A DNA stretch of 64,000 bases from Nocardia ninae NBRC 108245. Its GTDB lineage: Bacteria > Actinomycetota > Actinomycetes > Mycobacteriales > Mycobacteriaceae. Under the pieces are notes generated by a model that ran no database searches, was not told the origin of the DNA, and saw only the letters and a list, made by a program, of their open reading frames with translations. The stretch lies in assembly GCF_007990755.1 (NCBI RefSeq), contig NZ_BJXA01000014.1, positions 1 to 64,000 on the forward strand. The letters are read 5' to 3'. A program made the position numbers and the translations under genes. The first letter of the stretch is position 1, and each line of letters opens with the position of its first letter. Of this stretch, positions 54,196-61,936 are shown one piece after another.

Positions 54196-55626
54196 TCACT
54201 CTCGTGGTTGTGGTCGCCATAGCGTCTCCACGGTGGGTAGTTCGGGGTGTCGAGCCAGTTCGATCAACGCCCAGACCTGTGCGAAGGTGAATGTCGAATG
54301 TTCGACGACGAACTCGCGGTTACCACCGCTGTAGCTGGCGCCGGCCAACTGGAGGAGGTCGAAGATACTGTCGAAATCCTCCACGTGTGCGGCTCGGATA
54401 TCGAATCGCTGCGCCGACTGGGTCGAAGCCCTTCTGGGCGAGCTCTTTTCGGCTGGCGGCTGGAGCGGTGCCGCGGTCTCCCAGCGGATCTCGTATTCAC
54501 GCCCCAGCACCTCTCGGACGGCCGCATGTAGCGCCTCCACGTGCGTCGGCTTCATGAGGCGCTGCCTCAACGGGGCGTGTTGATGGGCCAGTACGACGGT
54601 TTTCTCTTCCAACCGAGCTATCCATACCCCCGCTAGCAGCGCATAGACGGTGCCGCCGCCGAGTTGACGCGCCTTCTCCCGGATCGCTGGCCACAGCCCC
54701 TCGATCTCACCAGCGGTATTGCCGGATGGGTTCAGTGCGGTCGGTAGTCGTGCTGGTGCGTTGGGTTGCGGGCTTTGTTTGCGTGCGTTCTCGACCGCTT
54801 GGAGGCGTCGACGTTCCTGCTCCTGCTGTTCGGCTAGTTGCTTACTCAGTTCCGCAGGGATTTCGATCCCGTGGGGCGTCAAAGTCATGTCGGACAGCGA
54901 GAATTCGTAGGGGGCGAGTTCGTCTCCGGTACATGGCGGCAGGTGCTGAATGCGATGGTTGATGTCGTGGGCGGCGATGGGCTGGTGCTGATGCGGCGCG
55001 CCGACCATCAGCGTGATACTGCCCTTCCAGGGATCGAGCATCCATAACTGCTGTGGGTGCTTGGTGTCGCTGAGGATCACCCACGGGACTGGGCTGTCCG
55101 GGTGCCAGAGCCATACATCAATTACGCCGCTGAGCTGGTAGTCATGGTGCCGACTGGTCCAGGCGGTGTCGGTTAGGGGAGAGCACTGTGCCTCGAGTGC
55201 AACTTCGTCGCCGTTGGCGAACGTGACCCGGACATCGGATCGGCGCTCGCGGTTCGGTAGCCACACCTCGTTGCGGACGTCGATGACGTCGGGTTGGGTG
55301 CGAGCCCATGCCGCGAGACACTCTTTGCTGGCCAGGTGCCACTCCGACTCCGGTTCATGCTGTCCACCGGTCGGTCCGTGGCCCGCTGGGTGCGCGAAGT
55401 GCGGCCGTCGGACGCCGCCAATACGGCCCTTCACTATCACGGGCACTTCGCTGCCTGGCGCTGTACCGATGCCCGCGTAGCACAGAGCGCACAGCAGCGT
55501 CTGGTCCCCGCGATAGCTCTTGTGCCGCAACTCGTTCATGCGCGGATCTGCGGCATCGGTTGGAGCGCAGAGGTATTGGTGTCGCACCACGTCTAGCGCG
55601 ACTGTGAGGTTGTTGGAGGAACGCAC
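54196..55626 (-). CDS. CoiA-type nuclease fused to a DnaX (gamma/tau)-like domain
   Basis: A 476-aa protein. Residues ~45-200 resemble CoiA/DUF6035-type PD-(D/E)xK nucleases: zinc-like Cys/His region LLCALCYAG, HFAHPAGHGP, SEWHLASKECLAAW, then RRSDVRVTF and VALEAQCS giving the D-ExQ core. After an Ala/Pro linker, residues ~330-410 (LWPAIREKARQ, YALLAGVWIARLEEKTVVLAHQHAPLRQRL, ALHAAVREVLG) match the C-terminal domain III of mycobacterial DNA polymerase III gamma/tau. This combination is unusual. It is the first gene inside the second element. Confidence 0.72.
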   Translation of the reverse strand: MRSSNNLTVALDVVRHQYLCAPTDAADPRMNELRHKSYRGDQTLLCALCYAGIGTAPGSEVPVIVKGRIGGVRRPHFAHPAGHGPTGGQHEPESEWHLASKECLAAWARTQPDVIDVRNEVWLPNRERRSDVRVTFANGDEVALEAQCSPLTDTAWTSRHHDYQLSGVIDVWLWHPDSPVPWVILSDTKHPQQLWMLDPWKGSITLMVGAPHQHQPIAAHDINHRIQHLPPCTGDELAPYEFSLSDMTLTPHGIEIPAELSKQLAEQQEQERRRLQAVENARKQSPQPNAPARLPTALNPSGNTAGEIEGLWPAIREKARQLGGGTVYALLAGVWIARLEEKTVVLAHQHAPLRQRLMKPTHVEALHAAVREVLGREYEIRWETAAPLQPPAEKSSPRRASTQSAQRFDIRAAHVEDFDSIFDLLQLAGASYSGGNREFVVEHSTFTFAQVWALIELARHPELPTVETLWRPQPRE

Positions 55627-56019
55627 CTCAGAACACCCTTCTCGGAATAGGCGGAGGCTCTCCCCGACAGCATCAAGTGTGTGGGAAAGCCCTTGCGAGA
55701 CCGCGCTATTCGACTTAAGGAGGAGGTGTCTAGGTCCGGCTGAGGTGAGTTACGGGAGAGCTCGTTCGCTCAGGAAATATGTCAGTTGTATCGAGCGCCG
55801 GGAAGATCAAGGTTCACGAGGTCAGTTGCTACTACGTGCGGCCTGTGCTGATGCTACGACGACTCCGCCTCGATGTCGACTGCCCATTCCTTCAGCAATA
55901 CGGGGCGCGGCTGGGACGGGCTGGAATCCGGTAGGGCTGATTTGGAGTTGAACATGCGAAGCAGCGGACAACCACATAGCCGTGGGATCCAGGAAGGGCA
56001 CTGTGGCGTCGGAGAATAC
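55627..56019. other. Intergenic region in mobile element
   Basis: About 390 bp; contains promoters for the divergent genes on each side. An in-frame extension of the following small gene reaches 55873 but has no ribosome site. Confidence 0.5.
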
Positions 56020-56151
56020 ATGGACTCAGATGAGTGGGAGGCGCTGCGCGAGATCGGCGTGGATCCGGATGATCCGGAGGTGCAGGCCGGGCAGCAATGG
56101 GTAGCGGACATCCTCAAGTGCTGGGGGCTATGGCTTCGCAACTGGACATAG
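56020..56151 (+). CDS. Very small acidic protein (43 aa)
   Basis: ATG with GGAGA just upstream. The product is acidic at first (DSDEWEALREIGVDPDDPEV), then Trp-rich. No family known. Typical of small genes in phage-like DNA. Confidence 0.5.
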   Translation: MDSDEWEALREIGVDPDDPEVQAGQQWVADILKCWGLWLRNWT

Positions 56152-56297
56152 GGCACCGGGTAGTGGCGGTGCAGCTGATTGCCGCAAACGCGGCGCAGCC
56201 GTCGCTGGTGCGCGACGGCTGGGTCGGTTCGGGTGGCGAGGTGTGTATCAGGGGCGGTTCGGCAGCTGTTAGCGGTGCTTGCTGTCCGTCACCGGCC

Positions 56298-56543
56298 TTA
56301 CTGTTCGCAATTTCTCGCTGCAATGATGAGCTCGTCTGTCAGTGCAGCGATGGCGCGCAGGTGTTCGGCGAACTTCTGCAGCTCCTGCTCGCACGTCTCC
56401 GGGGAGTATCCCAGCGCGTTCCACGCGGCGATCCCGCGGGCTTTGAGGTCGGCGGCGCCTCCTCGCGATGAGCCGAGTACATGGTCGTGGAACTTGTTGG
56501 AGATGGCGAGGTAGGTCTTCTCGGCGTCGGTCATGGCGCTCAT
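56298..56543 (-). CDS. Small helical protein (81 aa)
   Basis: Begins at an ATG with AGGAG upstream. Fully helical; segments AEKTYLAISNKFHDHVLG and AEHLRAIAALTDELIIAARN. Unknown family. Its promoter region carries the palindrome TGTATATACA, shared with two genes downstream on the other strand, so the three are probably co-regulated. Confidence 0.6.
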   Translation of the reverse strand: MSAMTDAEKTYLAISNKFHDHVLGSSRGGAADLKARGIAAWNALGYSPETCEQELQKFAEHLRAIAALTDELIIAARNCEQ

Positions 56544-56579
56544 GGAGGCTCCTGTCGGGCGTCTGCAGTTTGGGCGGCT

Positions 56580-56589
56580 TGTATATACA
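56580..56589. promoter_or_regulatory. Operator palindrome 1 (TGTATATACA)
   Basis: Perfect 10-bp palindrome 36 bp upstream of the 81-aa minus-strand gene. First of three copies in 520 bp. Confidence 0.65.
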
Positions 56590-56706
56590 CAATAGCTCTG
56601 GATTGCTACATGAATTCAACGGTCAGTAGGCGGTGAAATGCACAGTTAGACAAGGCGATTCATAATCAGCTCGGGCCACTTCTGGAGGTGAGTTCGAGCT
56701 AGTGTC

Positions 56707-56716
56707 TGTATATACG
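56707..56716. promoter_or_regulatory. Operator palindrome 2 (TGTATATACG)
   Basis: Core GTATATAC again, within CTGTATATACGG, 37 bp upstream of the GTG of the 102-aa gene. Confidence 0.65.
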
Positions 56717-56752
56717 GACCTGGTTAGGGCTCGTGAACTGGATGGAGGAACC

Positions 56753-57061
56753 GTGACCGCATTGGATATCGCGACGTTGGAGCGGATCGTGAAAGACGTT
56801 GAGGGCGTGAGCCTTCACTCGAACTATCGAGGTCGCGGTATGTACGACCGCGCGTGCGTGGGCGTCGAGGTGCTGCAGCGGGGAATGGCGATGGTCGCGG
56901 CGTTCGATATCGCCTGCGCGCTGGCCGAGAGGGACGGCGACGGTGTCGACTTGGAGGCGATTCGGGATCACCTGGTCGAGCTTGCGGGGCACGAGTGCCA
57001 GGACGGTATGGGGCTCAACATCATTGTCTACTGGTCGAACTTGGTAGCTATCGTCGACTGA
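56753..57061 (+). CDS. Hypothetical protein (102 aa)
   Basis: GTG start with GGAGG five bases upstream. Helical, with segments ALDIATLERIVKDVEGV and MAMVAAFDIACALAERDG. Not recognised. It lies behind operator palindrome 2 and before the RHH-like gene. Confidence 0.62.
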   Translation: MTALDIATLERIVKDVEGVSLHSNYRGRGMYDRACVGVEVLQRGMAMVAAFDIACALAERDGDGVDLEAIRDHLVELAGHECQDGMGLNIIVYWSNLVAIVD

Positions 57062-57081
57062 TGCCGAGAGCCCGCGCCAGC

Positions 57082-57101
57082 GAGCCTGTATATACGGGCT
57101 C
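57082..57101. promoter_or_regulatory. Operator palindrome 3 (extended)
   Basis: GAGCC-TGTATATACG-GGCTC has 18 of 20 bases symmetric. It is the longest of the three sites and lies about 77 bp before the RHH-like gene. Confidence 0.65.
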
Positions 57102-57177
57102 GTTGGCGACGGGCGGTACCGTGATCCGGTCCGCTGGCGACCTACTCGGCGGGTTCTGGGTTCGGAAGGAGCGGTCG

Positions 57178-57402
57178 ATGGTGTCGACGATGCACAGTGT
57201 TCGGGTGCCCGATGAAATCTGGCAGTCGGCCATGAGCCGTGCCAACACCGAGGGTCGTACGCTGACTCACGTCATCGTCGCGGCGCTCGATGACTACGCC
57301 CAGGCTGGGGACGGTAAGGAACGAGCGGCAGCGCAAGTGCGTGCGGCGATGGAGCTGTTGTCGGTGGCCGCCGAGGCTTTGGAGCCTCGCCGGCCACGGT
57401 GA
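57178..57402 (+). CDS. Ribbon-helix-helix-like DNA-binding protein (74 aa)
   Basis: ATG with AGGAG upstream. HSVRVPDEIWQSAMSRANTEGRTLTHVIVAALDDYAQ follows the strand-helix-helix plan of Arc/MetJ-type repressors. It may itself bind the TGTATATAC sites around it, as RHH proteins usually autoregulate; this is inference. Confidence 0.7.
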   Translation: MVSTMHSVRVPDEIWQSAMSRANTEGRTLTHVIVAALDDYAQAGDGKERAAAQVRAAMELLSVAAEALEPRRPR

Positions 57403-57415
57403 TGTTCCCTCGCGT

Positions 57416-58315
57416 TCAACGCGGCATGCAATCCCAGCGCCCGTCCTCGGGGGCGACGGACAAGAGGCGGTAGCTCGCCTGTATCTGCCCCTCAGCGGTG
57501 CGATACATCGAAGAGCCGATGAGTGCTGTGACCTTTCGCCCGAGCAATGGAGGGATGCACGGAAGCGCGGACTCGACTACCGATCCGTAGATGTCGCTGT
57601 CTCCGGGGTCGTCAGGACTGACGAGATAGAACGTCCGGCGGCTCGTCCTGCTGGCGTCGAGAATGCCTGTGCTCGTGATGGTTTCCTTGGCCAGAGAATC
57701 GTCCAGCAGGGGCGAGTTGAGCAGTGCGAGTGCATGCTCGCAGGTCACCAACGAACGGTCTTCACCTATTGACGACTGGATCTCGATCCCCAGCGATCGG
57801 TTCGTCTCGGCTATCACCGAGATCACCAACCCGATGGCCGTTCGCAAGGTGCTCGGTAGCGACTGCAACGTTTCCACCGTGAGCCAGTCGTCAGCTTTGG
57901 ACGGAAGCGTCTGGCATAGCTCCAACGCCGCGCGCACGCTCGACGCGGCAATGGTGTCGGGAGGAAGGTCCGCCGTACGGGGCTCAGGGGGGAGCCCGAA
58001 AACCATCATGTGGGGAGTCATCACCAGCCGAGTGAGCTCGGGAACGAGCGACGGGTCGAGGTCGTGGGTCGTGCGGGTGATATGTGGGGAGAGGCGGTGG
58101 TGGGCGAACAGCCCGGTGGCATTCGTCAGCGCGAGGGCAATCTTGCGTGCATCGCGAGCAGACACACCGTCGTCGGAATCCACGATCAGCCGGGGGTGAG
58201 CCTCCGGGAAGTATTGAGCGTCGGCGGCCCAGAGTGAAGATCTGAGCAATTCCTCGACCAGGCTGCTGCCACGGTGGCGCGCCATGGCTTTGCGAAAGGG
58301 GGTGCTATCTACCAC
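57416..58315 (-). CDS. Hypothetical protein paired with nucleotidyltransferase-like gene
   Basis: A 299-aa protein, mostly helical, without signal peptide; segments DARKIALALTNATGLFAHHRLSPHI and RTAIGLVISVIAET. No family recognised. Its GTG start (GGAGG upstream) overlaps the stop of the preceding gene by seven bases, so the two are translationally coupled and probably act together. Confidence 0.65.
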   Translation of the reverse strand: MVDSTPFRKAMARHRGSSLVEELLRSSLWAADAQYFPEAHPRLIVDSDDGVSARDARKIALALTNATGLFAHHRLSPHITRTTHDLDPSLVPELTRLVMTPHMMVFGLPPEPRTADLPPDTIAASSVRAALELCQTLPSKADDWLTVETLQSLPSTLRTAIGLVISVIAETNRSLGIEIQSSIGEDRSLVTCEHALALLNSPLLDDSLAKETITSTGILDASRTSRRTFYLVSPDDPGDSDIYGSVVESALPCIPPLLGRKVTALIGSSMYRTAEGQIQASYRLLSVAPEDGRWDCMPR

Positions 58316-58833
58316 GGCACCTCCACAAACCCTCGGTCGGCGAGCACGGCCTCCTCCGCGTCGAGTCCGGTAGCCCACCCACGTAGCCAGTGCTCTTTGT
58401 CGGTGTCGGTGCCCAGGTACGCGGCGATGTGAAAGCCGACAGGATGGATTGCCCCAAGGTATGAACTCGTGCGGCCGTCCCCGCCGATGACCACATCGCT
58501 CATCGTGAACAGTCGTCTCAACCGGCTACGCCTTTCCCCCGTCAGCAACTCCAACTCGGCCAAGTTCGCGGGAAACACCGCCAGCGTTAACGCCGGATCC
58601 CGCCCTACGCCCGGCTGGCTGTCGCGGGTGACGAAGCTTCCGTCGAGCCAAAGATGTCCCCTGGTCATGAATTCCCGCAATTGACCCAGGTATGCCTGCA
58701 ACCCATAAAAGACCACCTGACGAGTGTCGGAGTGCTGTGCGTCGATCACGAGCCTCTCGTGGACCTCCGCCAAAGTTGCTGGCCAGCACCCCGCCGGTAG
58801 TAGGCCGTCAGCGGTCCATCTCGGCAGACCCAT
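58309..58833 (-). CDS. DUF6932-like nucleotidyltransferase-fold protein
   Basis: A 174-aa protein. GLLPAGCWPATLAEVHERL at the N-terminus and WLDGSFVTRD in the middle resemble DUF6932 proteins with a minimal nucleotidyltransferase fold (GS-x motif). The expected Asp-x-Asp after GSF is replaced (VGRDPALTLAV), so catalysis is doubtful. It forms a coupled pair with the 299-aa gene downstream, similar in layout to toxin-antitoxin or defence pairs. Confidence 0.6.
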   Translation of the reverse strand: MGLPRWTADGLLPAGCWPATLAEVHERLVIDAQHSDTRQVVFYGLQAYLGQLREFMTRGHLWLDGSFVTRDSQPGVGRDPALTLAVFPANLAELELLTGERRSRLRRLFTMSDVVIGGDGRTSSYLGAIHPVGFHIAAYLGTDTDKEHWLRGWATGLDAEEAVLADRGFVEVPW

Positions 58834-58853
58834 GCTTCCCCTCCCTACTCGTT

Positions 58854-59366
58854 TCAGCCCTCGCGAGCGTGCTCCCCCTCGCTCTCCGGCTCGATCACCT
58901 TGCGCCCGTTGTCCAGCAGATCTTCAATCCATGGGCTGGGCCGGTAGGCGCCAGAGTCCGCTGCCTGAGTGTGCGGAAATGTTGCACCCCTTGCAATATG
59001 GTCTGGATCACTGAGGGTTCGCTGTTGTTTGAGTTCAGCGTAGTCGGCCAGATCGCCTGCCTCACGGGCAATTTCACGGCAATCATCTGGTGTGAGCATG
59101 CGGAGCCGTTGGCGGATCTCGACCACGTCGGGATATGCGCTGCGATAGCCCGCATCGATCAACGCAGCGTCCATCACGAGCCAGTCCGGGTACCGCGCCT
59201 CGCGGGCGATCCCGTCGAGGATGTGTTTGTCGGGAAGTTGCCGCAGGGGTCGGCTTGCCCAGGTATAGAGGGTTTGCGGGGTGGTGCCCGCTCGCCGGGC
59301 GAACTCCGCTTTCTTCACCCCCCAGCGGTCGAGGTGGTTCTGCACGAGCCGTAGCAACTCGCTCAT
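58854..59366 (-). CDS. XRE-family repressor-like protein
   Basis: A 170-aa protein. The N-terminal HTH (~8-60) reads VKKAEFARRAGTTPQTLYTWAS; the C-terminus is helical and acidic. GGAGGG precedes the ATG at 59366. It is divergent from another XRE gene across a 275-bp control region, the layout of a prophage or integrative-element repressor switch. Confidence 0.78.
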   Translation of the reverse strand: MSELLRLVQNHLDRWGVKKAEFARRAGTTPQTLYTWASRPLRQLPDKHILDGIAREARYPDWLVMDAALIDAGYRSAYPDVVEIRQRLRMLTPDDCREIAREAGDLADYAELKQQRTLSDPDHIARGATFPHTQAADSGAYRPSPWIEDLLDNGRKVIEPESEGEHAREG

Positions 59367-59641
59367 GTTCGCCCTCCGTTCCGGTGCAGTCGGTTGCCCG
59401 ACGCCCGATTCCACTGGCCTGCAAACCATTTCGCTCAACCAGAAAGCAAACTTTTTATCCACCGGTTGATGCGACGTCGAGCCGGAGAATACGCAGGCTG
59501 TGAGGTATATGCCAACAGCAAGCATAAGCTTTCGTCCACCTGCTGCGCGCGGTAACCTCACAGACTCTTTGAAATCAGCGCGTCTACCTGGCACGATCGG
59601 TTCCATTCGAAAATAGGTTCGCCGGGGCGGGAAGGATCGCG
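59367..59641. promoter_or_regulatory. Divergent control region of the element
   Basis: This 275-bp gap between the repressor-like gene and the rightward gene train includes AT-rich tracts (GCAAACTTTTTATCC) flanked by CAACC/GGTTG. It should contain the main operators of the element; their exact sequence was not resolved. Confidence 0.5.
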
Positions 59642-59896
59642 ATGCGATTGACATCAGGGGAGACACTTCGGGCGCTGATGCGCCAAAGAGGCGATACCAT
59701 GGACTCATTGGCGAGGAAAGCTGGATGTTCGCGGAGCTTCATCGGGCAGCTCTGCAAGGAAGACAAACGCAGCTGCACGTCGGAGCTGGCCACGCGCATC
59801 GCGGAGGCTCTCGCGGTCCCAGCAGGTCTTCTTTTTGTGTCCAAAGAGCACACAGCAAGCGATATATGCACACGCAAACTGAGTGGTGCGGCGTGA
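59642..59896 (+). CDS. XRE-family HTH protein (84 aa)
   Basis: Short HTH protein: ETLRALMRQRGDTMDSLARKAGCSRSFIGQLCKED is a complete Cro/C1-type motif. First gene of the rightward train; its TGA overlaps the GTG of the next gene (GTGA). Probable Cro-like or activator role. Confidence 0.82.
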   Translation: MRLTSGETLRALMRQRGDTMDSLARKAGCSRSFIGQLCKEDKRSCTSELATRIAEALAVPAGLLFVSKEHTASDICTRKLSGAA

Positions 59897-60186
59897 GCGA
59901 TCTCGCCTACACCGATGACGAGAGCCGCCCAGCGGCCCAGGTCGAGCCGACGTTCACCGTCGCCGAGGGTGCAGCAATCCTCAAGCAGACCGAGGGCTGG
60001 TATTTGGGCAAGTTGCGCAGCGGTGCACTGCCCGGTCACAAGGCTGGCCGTCAGTGGTACCTGACCGAATCCGACATCCAGCAAGCACAGTTGCTGACTG
60101 CCCGGCCAGCCGGTGCGCCCGCGCCGTTCCCGGCCGGATTGCCGCCCGCTTTTCGTCGCCGAAAGCGACCACCTCGCCGCACATGA
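59893..60186 (+). CDS. Excisionase/MerR-like HTH protein (97 aa)
   Basis: GTG start overlaps the previous stop. TFTVAEGAAILKQTEGWYLGKLRSGALPGHKAGRQWYLTESDI is the winged-helix plan of Xis/BldC-like HTH_17 proteins. The C-terminus is Pro/Arg-rich. It could serve as excision factor or transcription regulator of the element. Confidence 0.78.
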   Translation: MSDLAYTDDESRPAAQVEPTFTVAEGAAILKQTEGWYLGKLRSGALPGHKAGRQWYLTESDIQQAQLLTARPAGAPAPFPAGLPPAFRRRKRPPRRT

Positions 60187-60201
60187 GCGGCAGATCAGGC
60201 T

Positions 60202-60292
60202 CCCTCGGCTCGGGCGCGCCGAACCGCGCCGAGGGCGTGCGTCCTGGGAGAGGCCACGCGAGTCCCTCAGAGCTTGCGCTCCCAGGACGCAC
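60202..60292. repeat. Adjacent inverted repeats in 136-bp gap
   Basis: CCCTCGGC (60202-60209) pairs with GCCGAGGG (60228-60235). Then GTGCGTCCTGGGAG (60237-60250) pairs exactly over 14 bp with 60279-60292 across a 28-nt spacer. Two strong stems back to back in an otherwise overlapping gene train suggest a structured leader, attenuator or recombination/transfer site. Confidence 0.65.
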
Positions 60293-60322
60293 AACACGTC
60301 GAACCATCTTGTGGGAGAACAG

Positions 60323-60490
60323 ATGTCGAACAAAGACCGAGCTGGTCGCCATCGCAGCGACCGCCCGCACGCCATTGCGGTGAGTGACCTGCAGGCGCGG
60401 TTGCGCCGCAGGGATCACGACACAGATCCAGAGCCACCGACCCAGCCGTCGGAGGACAACGACTACGACTACGGGGGGTCGGCGGCATGA
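60323..60490 (+). CDS. Small charged protein (55 aa)
   Basis: ATG with GGGAGAA upstream. Basic N-terminal half, acidic C-terminal half ending DNDYDYGGSAA. Its TGA overlaps the next ATG. Unknown function. Confidence 0.55.
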   Translation: MSNKDRAGRHRSDRPHAIAVSDLQARLRRRDHDTDPEPPTQPSEDNDYDYGGSAA

Positions 60491-60882
60491 ACGCGAACGA
60501 GGATCTTCGTCAAGTCGCCGATCTGTTGGAAGCGGCGACAATCGGCTCGGTGCGACTGGCTCTGGCGCAGTCCCCGCAAGGGCCACAACGGAACCGGAGC
60601 CTGCCAGAGAATCTCGATGCCGCGGCCGGAGTCCTCGATCGGCACCGGCACCTGCAGGAAGCCTCGATGGCCATCACCTTGGCGCACGCGATCTACCAAT
60701 CCGAGGCGGCGAAGCTCGCCTTGAACTCTGCGAGGCCGGCCGCTGGCGAAGAACCTGCTGCCGGCACTTCGGTTGTCGAGCAGGTCAACGATATCGCGCG
60801 GCGACTGCTGGGCAGTCCCGTCGGAAGCGACCTGTATCGGCTCGGCCGAGATCTCGCTGCGATCGCCGAGGGGCGGCGGTGA
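60487..60882 (+). CDS. Hypothetical protein (131 aa)
   Basis: Helical protein starting in an ATGA overlap with the preceding gene and ending in a GTGA overlap with the WhiB gene. Segments DLRQVADLLEAATIGSVRLAL and EASMAITLAHAIYQSEAAKLAL. No family recognised. Confidence 0.65.
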   Translation: MNANEDLRQVADLLEAATIGSVRLALAQSPQGPQRNRSLPENLDAAAGVLDRHRHLQEASMAITLAHAIYQSEAAKLALNSARPAAGEEPAAGTSVVEQVNDIARRLLGSPVGSDLYRLGRDLAAIAEGRR

Positions 60883-61226
60883 GCGCCTTCGACTGGCAGG
60901 AGGACGCCGCGTGCCGCAGCGTCCATCCCGAGATCTTCTTTCCCCTCTCGCACACCATGGCTGGTACGCGTCCGATCCCGGCCGATCGAGACACCCCGCG
61001 CCGCATCTGTGATGGCTGCCCGGTGCGACTCGACTGCGCCCGTCTCGGTCTGGGCACCCTGCAACGCAAATGGCGACATGGCTTCTACGCGGGCATCGAC
61101 CTCCAAGACGACGATGCGCGCACCAGGTTGCTCGAGGTGATCGACACGCTGACAGGTCGTCCGATGTCCCGCACGAAGACCGGCGATGCCTGCCCGTATC
61201 CGAGCCGGGGAAGCGCGAGGCGATGA
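60879..61226 (+). CDS. WhiB-family Fe-S transcription factor
   Basis: A 115-aa WhiB-like protein. Four cysteines are in place (DAACRS, then RRICDGCPVRLDC as C-x2-C-x5-C) and should hold a [4Fe-4S] cluster. The usual G-V/I-W-G-G turn is changed to RHGFYAGID, as in some phage WhiB proteins. Phage-borne WhiBs can dampen host WhiB regulation. It overlaps both neighbours by four bases. Confidence 0.88.
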   Translation: MSAFDWQEDAACRSVHPEIFFPLSHTMAGTRPIPADRDTPRRICDGCPVRLDCARLGLGTLQRKWRHGFYAGIDLQDDDARTRLLEVIDTLTGRPMSRTKTGDACPYPSRGSARR

Positions 61227-61936
61227 GTACCGCAGAGCCGATGGTTTCCGCGTCGGCGGCGCGCGAGCTGACAGACCGCATCTGTGCGGGTGTGGAGGCA
61301 GTGTGGGAGCTGGTCATGCGCGCCTTCACCACCCGCGCCTGGACCGCCCTGGGCTACTCGTCCTGGGACGAGTACTGCGCCAGCGAGTTCGATACCACTC
61401 GGCTGCGCCTACCTCGCGAGCAGCGCCGCGAGGTTGTGGCCTCGATGCACGAAATCGGTATGTCCACCCGTGCTATCGCCTCCGCCATCGGATCCAGCAC
61501 TCGCACTGTCGGTGCCGACCTCGGCCAGGTGTCTTCCAAGAACACACCTGGCGCCACGGTGACCGGCCTCGACGGCAAGTCCTACCCAGCAGTGGTCACC
61601 CCACCAGCACACCGTGACGCCCCCGACCCTCCTGGGCCTGAAATCGCTTCATTCCCAACACTCTTGAGCTCTGATTCCGGCAGTTCGGAGCCAGAAACCG
61701 ACGCCTCTTCGCCTCCTCGTCCTCGCCGCACCCCACTGCCGGACTCGTTCTGGGCCGCCGTGCGCGAGCTGCGCAAGAGCGTCGAACGGCTCCAACGCCT
61801 GTCCGGCGACGACCGCTTCGCCAGCTACGCCGAGCAGCTCGCCAAACCGCACCACAGCGATCTCATCCGAGCCCGCGACACCGTCCAAACCGTCATTGAT
61901 CTTCTGCCGCAACCCGATACAGAAGGAACGCCGTGA
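61223..61936 (+). CDS. HTH / ParB-like actinophage-type protein
   Basis: A 237-aa protein. The central HTH (RREVVASMHEIGMSTRAIASAIGSSTRTVGADLGQV) is followed by VTGLDGKSYPA, a pairing typical of ParB-related or 'StrepRap'-type proteins on actinobacterial plasmids and phages. The C-terminal part is Pro/Ser-rich, then helical. Start ATG overlaps the whiB stop. Confidence 0.72.
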   Translation: MSTAEPMVSASAARELTDRICAGVEAVWELVMRAFTTRAWTALGYSSWDEYCASEFDTTRLRLPREQRREVVASMHEIGMSTRAIASAIGSSTRTVGADLGQVSSKNTPGATVTGLDGKSYPAVVTPPAHRDAPDPPGPEIASFPTLLSSDSGSSEPETDASSPPRPRRTPLPDSFWAAVRELRKSVERLQRLSGDDRFASYAEQLAKPHHSDLIRARDTVQTVIDLLPQPDTEGTP

